The notes under the pieces were generated by a model that was given only the letters and a program-made list of their open reading frames with translations, had not been told where the DNA came from and searched no databases. Shown here piece by piece: positions 54,677 to 63,141 of a DNA stretch of 64,000 nucleotides; the first letter of the stretch is position 1; each line of letters starts with the position of its first letter. The stretch comes from JAHQVI01 sp963749875 (lineage in GTDB: Bacteria; Pseudomonadota; Alphaproteobacteria; Rhizobiales; Rhodomicrobiaceae), in NCBI GenBank assembly GCA_963749875.1, contig CAVVOX010000002.1, positions 806,001 to 870,000 of the forward strand, written 5' to 3'. A program made the position numbers and the translations under genes.

Positions 54677-56056
54677 CAGGCTGCTGAAAAACCCCGAGGA
54701 TGACAGTCTGTGGCGAATATGATTCCGTGCTTTCTGGAATGCCAGGGAGGACGGAATGCGCGGTTCGGATTTGCGGTCTGTGGAGCTTTTTTCTTACGTC
54801 GATCTTGAGGAGCGTGTGCCGGCGAAGCATCCGCTGCGCAAGATCCGGCAGATCGTCAACGATGTGCTCCAGAGTCTGGATAGCGAATTTGCCAGGCTTT
54901 ATGCCGCCCACGGCCGCCCCTCGATCCCGCCGGAATGGCTGCTTCGAGCCTCGTTGTTGCAGGCGTTTTACACCGTCCGATCGGAACGCCAGCTGATGGA
55001 GCAACTCGACTACAATCTGCTCTATCGCTGGTTTGTGGGTCTCGGCATCGACGACCCGGTCTGGGTGCCGACGGTGTTTACGAAGAACCGGGACCGGTTG
55101 CTCGAGGCCGATGTTGCGAAGCAGTTCCTGAGCCGGCTGCTGGCGCATCAGGAGGTCAGCCCGCTTTTGTCGGACGAGCATTTTTCGGTCGACGGCGCGC
55201 AACTCCATGCCTGGGCGTCGATGAAGAGCTTCGTGCCGAAAGAGATGGCGGCGACCTCCGGCGAGGGACCTGACACGCCGTCGGCACCTGACACGTCCCA
55301 CGCCCTGGCGCCCGTTGCGGCGGTGGGTAGCGATGCCGCTCCATCCAGCGAAACTGATCAAACCGCGCCTTTGCCGGAGCCCGCGGATGCAGCCGAAACC
55401 GAAAACCAGCGCCGCAATGCCGAATTGGACTTCCGTGGCCAGAAGCGATCGAACGCCACCCATGTCTCGACGACCGACCCAGAGGCTAGCCTCTACCGAA
55501 AAGGCCAAGGCAAGGAAGCCAAGCTCTCCTATCTCGGCCATACGCTGATGGAGAACCGCACCGGCCTGATTGTCGAGGCCAGCGTCACCACGGTGTCGGG
55601 ATATGCCGAACGCGAGGCGGCGGTCGCGATGATCGAAAGCCATCGCTCCGGCCGGCGGCGGGTGACGCTCGGTGCCGACAAGGGCTATGACGCGGGCGAG
55701 TTCGTAAAGGACCTGCGCGCGCTGAACGTCACGCCGCACATCGCGCAGAACGACACCGCGCGCCGCTCGGCGATCGATGGCCGTACAACCCGGCATCCCG
55801 GCTATGCGGTGAGCCAGCAGAAGCGCAAGCGCATCGAGGAGCCGTTCGGCTGGGGCAAGACGATCGGCGGCCTCGCCCGGCCGATGCTGCGCGGCGTGGC
55901 GCGACTTGGCTTCAAGTTCATCCTGACGATGGCCGCGTATGACTTGATCCGGCGGCCCAAACTCCTCGCCGCATGAAGGCGGCAGAAGGAAAAAAAGACC
56001 GATTGCTCCGTGAAAGCGCAAGATAGTTCCAGGTCGACAGGATTTTCAGCAGCCTG
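54677..56056 (+). mobile_element. IS5-family (IS1182-like) element, copy 2
   Basis: 1380 bp with ends caggctgctgaaaa and ttttcagcagcctg, and CTAG on both sides (54673-54676 and 56057-56060), a clean 4-bp target duplication. It lies in the junction between IS5 copies A and B. Confidence 0.92.
54756..55976 (+). CDS. IS5-family transposase, second identical copy
   Basis: 406 aa. The sequence equals the transposase at 4139-5359 (HFSVDG, GADKGYDAGEF, RIEEPFGWGKT) over its whole length. Because this copy retains target duplications and the other does not, this one is the likely result of a simple insertion. Confidence 0.92.
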   Translation: MRGSDLRSVELFSYVDLEERVPAKHPLRKIRQIVNDVLQSLDSEFARLYAAHGRPSIPPEWLLRASLLQAFYTVRSERQLMEQLDYNLLYRWFVGLGIDDPVWVPTVFTKNRDRLLEADVAKQFLSRLLAHQEVSPLLSDEHFSVDGAQLHAWASMKSFVPKEMAATSGEGPDTPSAPDTSHALAPVAAVGSDAAPSSETDQTAPLPEPADAAETENQRRNAELDFRGQKRSNATHVSTTDPEASLYRKGQGKEAKLSYLGHTLMENRTGLIVEASVTTVSGYAEREAAVAMIESHRSGRRRVTLGADKGYDAGEFVKDLRALNVTPHIAQNDTARRSAIDGRTTRHPGYAVSQQKRKRIEEPFGWGKTIGGLARPMLRGVARLGFKFILTMAAYDLIRRPKLLAA

Positions 56057-56060
56057 CTAG

Positions 56061-56900
56061 AGTCCGTGGACAATTATCTCAGTGCGATCACGATAGCGGC
56101 AAGGTTGATCGTGGCTTTGTAGCTCAGGTCTGTTTTGTCGTATCGCGTATTCACGGATCGAAAGTCTTTGATTTTGCTAAAGTAATTCTCGATGAGATGA
56201 CGCCACCGATATTTGACCCGATCGTGCGGGATCGGCTGTTTTCGATCCGCTTTTGATGGAATGACGGCCTCCGCTTCGCGCCTCTCCAGCTCGTCTCGTA
56301 TAGCGTTATTGTCGAAGGCTTTGTCGCCGAGCAGAGCCTCAAATGTCAGTCCCCCGATAAGGTCCGAGGCACCGATGCTGTCATGGCGCTGCCCTGGCCA
56401 CAAGAAAAGCGCACGAGATTGCCCGAGGCATCGACCAGCGCCAAAATCTTCGTTGTCAGGCCGCCTTTTGAGCGGCCGATGGCCTGATCGAGAGTCCCCC
56501 TTTTGCGCCGCTTGCCTTCTGATGCACGCTAACGATCGTTCCGTCGATGAGGATATATTCGAAATCGGGCTCTCCGGACAAGGCATTGAAAATGCGATCG
56601 AAAACACCGGCCATCGCCCAACGGCGAAACCGCCGGAAGATGCTGTTCCAAGCCCCAAAGCCAGATGGCAAATCCCGCCAGGGTGCGCCGGTACGAACGC
56701 GCCACAGCACGGCTTCGAGAAACAGCCGGTTATCCCGAGCCGTCACACCGCAATCGCTCGCCTTGCCCGGCAAGAGCGGAGCGATAACACTCCATTGAGA
56801 ATCCGAAAGCACGAAGCGTTCCCAGCGCATGCAAACCTCCCAAAAGGAAGTTTGAATCACTGTTCGAGGAAAATGTGAATCCCTTGATTGTCCACGGGCC
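56061..56900 (-). mobile_element. IS5-family element B, inverted relative to A
   Basis: This is the inverted near-identical copy of element A, flanked by CTAG at 56057-56060 and 56901-56904. Without the 1380-bp element between them, A and B would meet head to head at one CTAG. Confidence 0.88.
56074..56830 (-). pseudogene. IS5-family transposase, copy B, second frame broken
   Basis: OrfA (ATG 56830 to 56456) matches copy A. In the second frame one C is missing from the tttccttg run (about 56403-56408, minus strand) so that VRFSLWPGQRH is not reached from GRSKGGLTTKI. The remaining C-terminal part is as in copy A. The -1 shifted product would therefore be truncated. Confidence 0.75.
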
Positions 56901-56904
56901 CTAG

Positions 56905-57489
56905 TGGAGCCGTATCCATAAGGCCGGGGCCATTTTCGTCACCCGGCCGAAGAAGAACGCCAAGTATGAGGTGATCAAGAAGCGGCGAGTGAAGAAGGCG
57001 GACAAACAGGGCGACGGCTTTGAAATCCTTGCCGATGCCAATATCCGCCTTGCCACGCAAGGCAAAAACAAGCTGACTTGCCCATTGCGCCGTGTGTGCA
57101 TTCAGCGTGACGATGGGACGATCATCGAGGTCATCACCCACGACCGCAAACGCTCAGCGGCCAGGATCGCCGCTCTTTACAAGGCACGATGGCAGATCAA
57201 GCTGTTGTTCCGCTGGCTCAAGCAGCATCTCAAACTGACCCGCTTTCTGGGCCGTTCGGAAAACGCCGTTCGGCTGCAAATCCTGGCCGCGATGATCGCC
57301 TTTCTGCTTCTGCGCATCGCTGCGAAGTTGAGCCGCAGCCAGCTTCCGGCACTGCGTTTCGCCGAACTTGCCGGACAATGCCTCTTTATCCGCAAATCGC
57401 TCGCCGATCTCGACAAGCCACCCAAGGTGAACCCAAGCAAGCCAAAGCTCAGAGGCCACCCCGGGCAACTGGAGATCGCCTATGTATGA
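56905..57489 (+). pseudogene. IS4-family transposase, C-terminal fragment
   Basis: An open frame from the CTAG at 56901 reads AIFVTRPKKNAKYEVIKKR, then IEVITHDRKRSAARIAALYK and ARWQIKLLFRWLKQHLKLTRF, shown in pieces; the Y-(2)-R-(3)-E/K region of IS4 enzymes lies in YKARWQIKLLFRWLK. It ends at 57489. The N-terminal half and left end are missing, cut by element B. No istB-type sequence is present, so IS21 and IS4 remnants were brought together by deletion. Confidence 0.8.
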
Positions 57490-57499
57490 CTTTCCCCGG

Positions 57500-57609
57500 A
57501 CAGCCCTGCGCGAAAGCGGGGATGGACGCGGGAACAGTTGCGCTCGCCTTTTGATGTCGATCAACTTGACCTCGTTCAAATGACTCCACTTGAACGAGGG
57601 TTGATCTAG
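57500..57609. repeat. Type a (part) and type c intergenic repeats, trapped between IS elements
   Basis: gcggggatggacgcggg and aacagttgcgct match the end of type a. Type c runs 57548-57609 with TTGATGTCGATCAA at 57551-57564 and ends in ttgatctag. The terminal CTAG (57606-57609) is the target used by the following IS5 element. Confidence 0.8.
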
Positions 57610-58423
57610 GCTGCGTTGACAAAAGCGGGTAGCCAGATATGGGCGGCAGCGAGCGCGAGGAATCCAGCGTAAGACAGTTTCGTTTTGTCATAGCGCGTGG
57701 CGATGCGCCGGAACTGTTTCAGTTTACCAAACATGCGCTCGATCCGATTGCGATCCTTGTAGGCTTTGAAGTCGCAGGCAGGCGGATCTTTGCGATTTGT
57801 TTTCGGCGGAATGACTGGTCCAATGCCTTTCATGAGCAGGGCAGATCGAACGTCGTCGCTGTCAAACCCTTTGTCCGCCAACATGATTTTCGGTTTGTTG
57901 ACCGGCAATTTCAACAGGTCGTCTACGCCGCGATAGTCCGAGGTTTCGCCGCCTGTGAGGACAAAGCCAAGAGGGCGTCCTTTACCGTCTGACCGGGCGT
58001 GGATCTTTGTCGAAAAGCCGCCGCGGCTTCGACCAAGAGCATTTGAATGAGTTCCCCTTTTCCGCCCGCTGCCTGAGCATGAGCGCGAACGGTGGTGCTG
58101 TCCATCATGTGAGCCCAGTCGTCGGTGAGCCCCAGTTCGACAAGCGTTTCGAGGATCGCATCCCACACACCCATCTCCGCCCAGCGCCTGAAACGGACGT
58201 AGACGGAATTCCATTTGCCATAGTCTGGCGGCAGGTATCGCCACGGTGCGCCCGTGCGCATGATCCACATCATGCCATTGAAATATCTGCGATTATCCTG
58301 TGCTGGTCGCGCCCACCGGCCACGTTCTGATGGAAGGAGCGGGGCAATGATTTCCCACGCTGCATCGCTGACGTCACTCGGATATCCCAAAGATGCCTCC
58401 CCTAAAAGACATCCTTGAATCAA
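57606..58423 (-). CDS. IS5-family transposase D, two frames joined by a -1 shift
   Basis: OrfA (58423 to 57923; the TTG start is uncertain) reads YPSDVSDAAWEIIAPLLP, GMMWIMRTGAPWRYLPP and MMDSTTVRAHAQAAGGK. OrfB, -1 shifted, reads ALGRSRGGFSTKIHAR, MLADKGFDSDDVRSALL and NRIERMFGKLKQFRRIATRY. An A/G-rich slippery run lies near 58053-58062. The TAG stop of OrfB is formed by the flanking CTAG at 57606, so termination depends on the target sequence. Confidence 0.83.
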
Positions 58424-58461
58424 AACTCAACTGATTTGGGAATCCCTTTTGTCAACGCAGC
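57610..58461 (-). mobile_element. IS5-family element D
   Basis: 852 bp with perfect 16-bp inverted repeats gctgcgttgacaaaag / cttttgtcaacgcagc and CTAG on both sides (57606-57609 and 58462-58465). It is different in sequence from elements A and B. Confidence 0.9.
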
Positions 58462-58465
58462 CTAG

Positions 58466-59586
58466 TACCCAGAATCACAGATCCGCGAAACATGGCTTGA
58501 GGCGTTTTTGATGGACCTCGGACTTGGTCCATACGAATGGCTTGGCGTCGACATTATAGGCATCGATGAAGGCGTCGATATGGGCCATCAATTCCTTGCG
58601 GTCGTTGAAGGAAGTCCCCGAAAGGGCCTTGGCCGTCAGGATCGAGAACCAGATTTCGACCTGATTGAGCCAGGATGCCTTTGTCGGCGTGAAGTGGAAA
58701 TGGACGTTCGGGTGACGCTTCAGCCAGCAGTCGTTCTTTGGCTTATGGGTGTTGAGATTGTCGAGGATGACATGGATCTCGCGACCGGGGTGCTCGGCGA
58801 CGATGCGGTTCATGAAATCGAGGAATTCGATGCGGCGGCGGCGCTTGTACTGGCGCCCGCTGACCTTGCCAGTTGCGACGTTCAGAGCCGCCAACAGAGT
58901 CGTTGTTCCATGACGCTTGTAATCATGAGATTGCCCGCTCAGCGCCTGGCCGCTTGGCAGTTTCAGATAGCCCTGGCGACGCTCCAGTGCCTGGATCGAC
59001 GGTTTCTCGTCGACGCTGATGACAATGGCATTCTCAGGCGGCGCCATGTAGAGACCGACCACCTCGGCGGCTTTGGCCGCAAATTCGGGATCGTTGCTCT
59101 CGCACCAGCTTTTACGCGCGGCCAGATCGATCTTCTGTGCCCGGAGCACGCGCCAGACTTGCTGGACGTCCACATCACCGAGTACCCTCGCGATCAACGG
59201 TCCGGTCCACCGCCCGTAACCGTCAGGCGGCCGCAGGTCGAGCACACGCAGAATGCGCCGCGTCGTGTCGCTCGTGTATTTGGCCACGCTGCCGCGATTG
59301 CCCGTTTCGTCAAGACCGGCCAGCCGCAATTCGGCGTACCGGACCCGCCATTTCGAAGCCGTGCCTGTCGTGCAACCGACACTGCGCGCGATCGCCCGCG
59401 TCGCTGTATCATCGGCCGCCAGCAGAACAATCCGCGCCCGCTGGCGCAAACGGTGTTCGGTCTTCGTCGAGCGCACCAAGCCCTCAAGTTTGGTCCGCTC
59501 CGACGCCGTCAATGTGATCCGCGTCGCTTCAGCAATACGATTCATCCAACCTTGAAGCACGACTCACGCTTCGCCGATAGTGGGTA
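58466..59586 (-). mobile_element. IS630-family element, complete copy
   Basis: Ends are ctagtaccca at 58462 and tgggtactag ending at 59590, an inverted repeat that includes the CTAG sites. It abuts IS5 element D on the left and IS1380 copy 2 on the right, sharing a CTAG with each. The copy at 1-386 is the same element. Confidence 0.9.
58475..59545 (-). CDS. IS630-family transposase
   Basis: 356 aa from ATG 59545 (MNRIAEATRITLTASERTK). The helix-turn-helix part (LAADDTATRAIARSVGCT) precedes the catalytic core with VISVDEKPSIQALERR, HVILDNLNTHKPK and ASWLNQVEIWFSIL, giving the D-D-E triad. Length and motifs are complete. It is distinct from the IS630 transposase at 1317-2396. Confidence 0.92.
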   Translation of the reverse strand: MNRIAEATRITLTASERTKLEGLVRSTKTEHRLRQRARIVLLAADDTATRAIARSVGCTTGTASKWRVRYAELRLAGLDETGNRGSVAKYTSDTTRRILRVLDLRPPDGYGRWTGPLIARVLGDVDVQQVWRVLRAQKIDLAARKSWCESNDPEFAAKAAEVVGLYMAPPENAIVISVDEKPSIQALERRQGYLKLPSGQALSGQSHDYKRHGTTTLLAALNVATGKVSGRQYKRRRRIEFLDFMNRIVAEHPGREIHVILDNLNTHKPKNDCWLKRHPNVHFHFTPTKASWLNQVEIWFSILTAKALSGTSFNDRKELMAHIDAFIDAYNVDAKPFVWTKSEVHQKRLKPCFADL

Positions 59587-59590
59587 CTAG

Positions 59591-61268
59591 CCCGCATTTC
59601 TCACGCGACTGAAGCCATGGCATGGTGATCTGGCCGATTGGCCGGCATGTTGTCTTGTGACGTGCTTGGGGGTGGCGCAGATTGCGCGACCGGCTTTGGC
59701 AATCGGCTCGGATTTTTCGGTCTCCAGTGGGCCTCCGGGGTGTGCTGCGAAAGTGGCGTGTCGCAGCCTCACGCATTAAGCGGGGGAGCCACGGGCATGC
59801 GCGAGTTGGGCTGCGGCGAGACGCCATTCCGCAGCAGACGGACAGGCAGACGCGAAGGCGATCTTGACCCGACGCGCGCTGATTTTCACCAACGCGCCGA
59901 TCTTCAGCAGCTTCAGCCGGATCGTGCCGCAGGTCGCAGCGGCAAACTGCGTATGAGCCAGGCCGATCCGGCGCAGCGCGCAGAGCAGAACGTAAGCCAT
60001 CGAGGCAAACCACAAGCGCAGCTGGTTGGCCCGCATCGTCGCCGCTGAGGTGCGGTCGGCGAACAGATCGCCCTGCGCCTCTTTGATACGGTTTTCCATC
60101 TCGCCGCGCTTGCAATAGAGATCTTCGTAGAGTGGCTTGGCGGTCCAGGCGTCAGGCTTCAGCGAGGTGACGAGAAAACGCGGATTGGCTTCGCCGCCGG
60201 TCCACTCCGCCTTGCCGATCACGCGCCGACGGCGCGACCAGGAGTCCTTGGTCGACCAGAGGAAATCCCGAAACACCCGCGCCGGCTTGCCTTCCGTGGC
60301 CTCCGATAACCTCCGCGCCTCGGCCAGCGCCTCAGTGATGCGGGCTTCCAGACGCGCGTTGCGGGCGAGACCGAAGACGTAGTCAACCTTGTGGGCCTCG
60401 CACCAAACCATCAGGGCCTCTCGGGCGAAGCCGGAATCGGCGCGCAGAATGATCTTCACCTTCGGCCAACGCGCTCGGATCTGCGTGACGATCCGGGCCG
60501 TCTCCTCCGCCGCGCCGGCGCTGCCGTCGATGTTCGAGCGCCGAAGCTTTGCGGCCAGGAGATGCCGGCCGCAGAAGATGTAGAGCGGCAGGTAGCAATA
60601 GCAGTCGTAATAGCCATGGAAGAACCGGCCTTCCTGATGGCCGTGCAGCGGATCGTCGGTGGCGTCGAGGTCGAGCACGATCTCACGCGGCGGCTTGCTA
60701 TGCGCCTCGAGAAACACGTCGACGAACAGATCCTCGATCGCGGCGCCGTCGTGCCCGATCTTGTGATACCGGCCAGTGGCTCCTTCCGCTGGGGCGTGCT
60801 CCAACCGGTTTAGCGTGCTCTTGCCGGCCAGCGGCGCCGGGGCTTCGGCCGTGCGTTCGAGCTTGCCGAGCAGCACGCCGAGAACGGGATCGCGCCGCAA
60901 CTCGTCATGGTCGACGAGGTCTTCATAGCCCAGCGCCAGGCCGAACACGCGCTGTGCAACCAGCGTCTTCACTTCGTGAACCACGTAAGCGGGATGGCGC
61001 CGATCGCGAAAGCAGGCCGCAAAGCGGTCGACGAGCCGGATCGCCTTGTCCGTCTCCCCGAGCAGGTGAGCCCCGGCATCCGAAAAGACCATGCCGCCGT
61101 CGAAATCCGCGACCACACGGCGTCCGCCCGCTCTTGCAAAATCGATCTCGCTCGCGCTACACTCCGTCAGCATCGGGGAACTCCATCGAATCGGTATAAC
61201 TCGTTCTCGCAAAACAAGTTTACACCGTCAGAGACCCCGATGCGCCTCCGCCGCGTGAGAAATGCGGG
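59591..61268 (-). mobile_element. IS1380-family element, copy 2
   Basis: Ends cccgcatttctcacgcg (59591) and cgcgtgagaaatgcggg (61268) form a perfect inverted repeat, with a CTAG duplication at 59587-59590 and 61269-61272. It is a different type from copy 1 at 14358-16038. Confidence 0.93.
59776..61173 (-). CDS. IS1380-family transposase
   Basis: 465 aa from ATG 61173, with ggagtt 8 bases upstream. FDGGMVFSDAGAHLL, LDLDATDDPLHGHQEGRF and IILRADSGFAREALM hold the catalytic Asp residues; ENRIKEAQGDLFADR contains the catalytic Glu. All family elements are present and the reading frame is intact. It is the right-most gene of the IS block. Confidence 0.92.
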   Translation of the reverse strand: MLTECSASEIDFARAGGRRVVADFDGGMVFSDAGAHLLGETDKAIRLVDRFAACFRDRRHPAYVVHEVKTLVAQRVFGLALGYEDLVDHDELRRDPVLGVLLGKLERTAEAPAPLAGKSTLNRLEHAPAEGATGRYHKIGHDGAAIEDLFVDVFLEAHSKPPREIVLDLDATDDPLHGHQEGRFFHGYYDCYCYLPLYIFCGRHLLAAKLRRSNIDGSAGAAEETARIVTQIRARWPKVKIILRADSGFAREALMVWCEAHKVDYVFGLARNARLEARITEALAEARRLSEATEGKPARVFRDFLWSTKDSWSRRRRVIGKAEWTGGEANPRFLVTSLKPDAWTAKPLYEDLYCKRGEMENRIKEAQGDLFADRTSAATMRANQLRLWFASMAYVLLCALRRIGLAHTQFAAATCGTIRLKLLKIGALVKISARRVKIAFASACPSAAEWRLAAAQLAHARGSPA

Positions 61269-61401
61269 CTAGCCACAGATTCTCTACTCAGATTTGTCCG
61301 TGCTCCGATGGAAAGCGGCAGTGGCCCGAAATGGCGCACTACAGCCACTTGGGCATTGTCCGCTCGGCAACTGTAATTGGCTCTTTCAGGTTCGACAGCG
61401 T

Positions 61402-62220
61402 TTATGGGGCACCTTGCCGCCTATCATTAGTGAGGCGGTCCAAGCGCAAACGATGGCGGTCGTCCGTCAAACGCCATACACTTGCAAAGACAGCCCCCAA
61501 CACGCCGAGCCCGGTCGCGCCACCAATCAGAAACATGATCAAAAGCTGATATTTGACTGCCTCCTGAGGATCGATGCCGGAAAGAATTTGGCCTGTCATC
61601 ATGCCCGGAAGGGATACGACCCCTGTTGCCGCCATCGCATTGATAATCGGCGTAAAACCGTTGCGTAAGGCGCGGCGCGTGGCAGGCATGACGGCCACCC
61701 ACCGAGTAGCTCCAAGAAGCAGCTGCGCTTCGATAGCTGAGCGTTCCCGGTGAAGTGTCGCGTGAAGTGTATCGAGCCCGAGGCTGACCCCTGTCATCGT
61801 ATTGCCGAGGATCATACCAAACAGCGGCAAAGCGAATTGCGGCGACCACCAAGGTGATGGTTCAATCTGTGTCGTTAGCGCAATCACGGTAACCAGCGTT
61901 GCGGCGATCATCATCGAGGAAAAGCCGACCCCATAGCCCCAAATGCCCACAATTCTACGTTCCTGACGCGCCCAGATTTCCCGGCCAGCAAATGTCACCA
62001 TCGCAATTGCCAGAGCCAGCGTGATCCAGGCTGAAGCGGCGGCGAAGACCGCCTTCAGCAACACCCCGACCAGCATTAGCTGTACGATCATTCGCAGGGA
62101 CGCAATCAGAAGCTGGCGTTCTAGGCCAAGGTTGAGGAGTAACGAAAACGTCCCGTTAACCGCGAGGAAGAGCGATGCGGCGATGAGGTCGGAATAAGAG
62201 AGCGCGAGATAGCCGGTCAT
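61402..62220 (-). CDS. fetB: ABC transporter permease, FetB/UPF0014 family
   Basis: 272 aa with about six transmembrane helices (for example LIAASLRMIVQLMLVGVLL and MMIAATLVTVIALTT). FGMILGNTMTGVSLGLDTL and ATRRALRNGFTPIINAMAATG, split here, with GVVSLPGMMTGQILSG form the conserved family core. In E. coli FetA/FetB exports iron and raises resistance to oxidative stress. The start overlaps the fetA stop (ATGA). Confidence 0.88.
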   Translation of the reverse strand: MTGYLALSYSDLIAASLFLAVNGTFSLLLNLGLERQLLIASLRMIVQLMLVGVLLKAVFAAASAWITLALAIAMVTFAGREIWARQERRIVGIWGYGVGFSSMMIAATLVTVIALTTQIEPSPWWSPQFALPLFGMILGNTMTGVSLGLDTLHATLHRERSAIEAQLLLGATRWVAVMPATRRALRNGFTPIINAMAATGVVSLPGMMTGQILSGIDPQEAVKYQLLIMFLIGGATGLGVLGAVFASVWRLTDDRHRLRLDRLTNDRRQGAP

Positions 62221-62849
62221 GCCAAGACGTCAGATGCAGTGAGGAAAGGCCCATCTTTCAGTGTGAACTGCCGTTTGGCCAACCTCGCAGCTTGTTTGGG
62301 ATCGTGCGTAACCAGAAGGATCATGACACCGCGCTCGCGTTGGCGCTGCAAAACCTCTTCAGTCCTTTGTACCGAAGTTCTATCCAATGAGGCAGTCGGC
62401 TCATCGAGCAAAAGGACCCGCGGAGCTCCCTGCAGCGCCCTCACAATTGCGAGACGCTGGCACTCACCGGAGGAAAGGCGGCTGACCGGCCAGTCAAGCG
62501 CATCAGGTAGCCCAACCGCCGTCAACAAATCCGACACATCTGGCTCCGGTTTGAAATGGTCGATCACCAGATCGGCCCACCAGCCACTTTCGGCAGGGAC
62601 ATGGGAAACGAGCCTGCGCCATTCATAAGCCGGCATGCTGTTACGGCTGAGCCCGTGCAAACAGACATCACCGTCATTGGGATCGAGATCTGCGATCGCA
62701 CGCAGTAGTAGCGATTTGCCCGAACCGGAGGGCCCGAGAATAGCGACGCACTCACCATCGGCCATCGAAAGATCTACGGGGCCAACAAGTTCGGTTCTCA
62801 ACGCGACGATCTCAAGCAACGGTTCAATTCCACCCTGGATCGCGAACAT
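62217..62849 (-). CDS. fetA: ABC transporter ATP-binding protein, FetA-type
   Basis: 210 aa from ATG 62849 (MFAIQGGIEPLLEIVA). Walker A is ILGPSGSGKSLLL, the signature is VSRLSSGECQRLAIVRAL and Walker B is RVLLLDEPTASLD; LLVTHDPKQAARL is the switch His. It is paired with the FetB-type permease, so probably a metal-ion exporter. An alternative upstream start exists (TTG 62894) but is less likely. Confidence 0.86.
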   Translation of the reverse strand: MFAIQGGIEPLLEIVALRTELVGPVDLSMADGECVAILGPSGSGKSLLLRAIADLDPNDGDVCLHGLSRNSMPAYEWRRLVSHVPAESGWWADLVIDHFKPEPDVSDLLTAVGLPDALDWPVSRLSSGECQRLAIVRALQGAPRVLLLDEPTASLDRTSVQRTEEVLQRQRERGVMILLVTHDPKQAARLAKRQFTLKDGPFLTASDVLA

Positions 62850-63141
62850 TGTCGACAGTTTATATTCTCCGCCGATCGTAACGCTAAAGTGCAATCTTGA
62901 ATGTCATTTGCCTTCATCCCCGATACCGCTTCTGCGCTCTGCGTCTCGAACGTCTCGAACTGGGCTCATTTCAGCCGCTGGGCCAAGCAGCAGGTGATTG
63001 AATAAAAATGACATTGCCATCGGAGGAGGCAAAGCGCAGAATTTGTTCTGCGGGCGTTGTACCGGGCACGATGGTCTCAATACTGCAGTCGGGACAATGA
63101 TCGCTATGATATCGCGTGGGCTGGTTTGAAAAGGCGAACGA

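Noticed and set aside
53832..56900. Composite transposon with passenger genes between the IS5 copies
   Set aside because: The only content between the copies is another complete insertion sequence, so this is nesting rather than gene capture.
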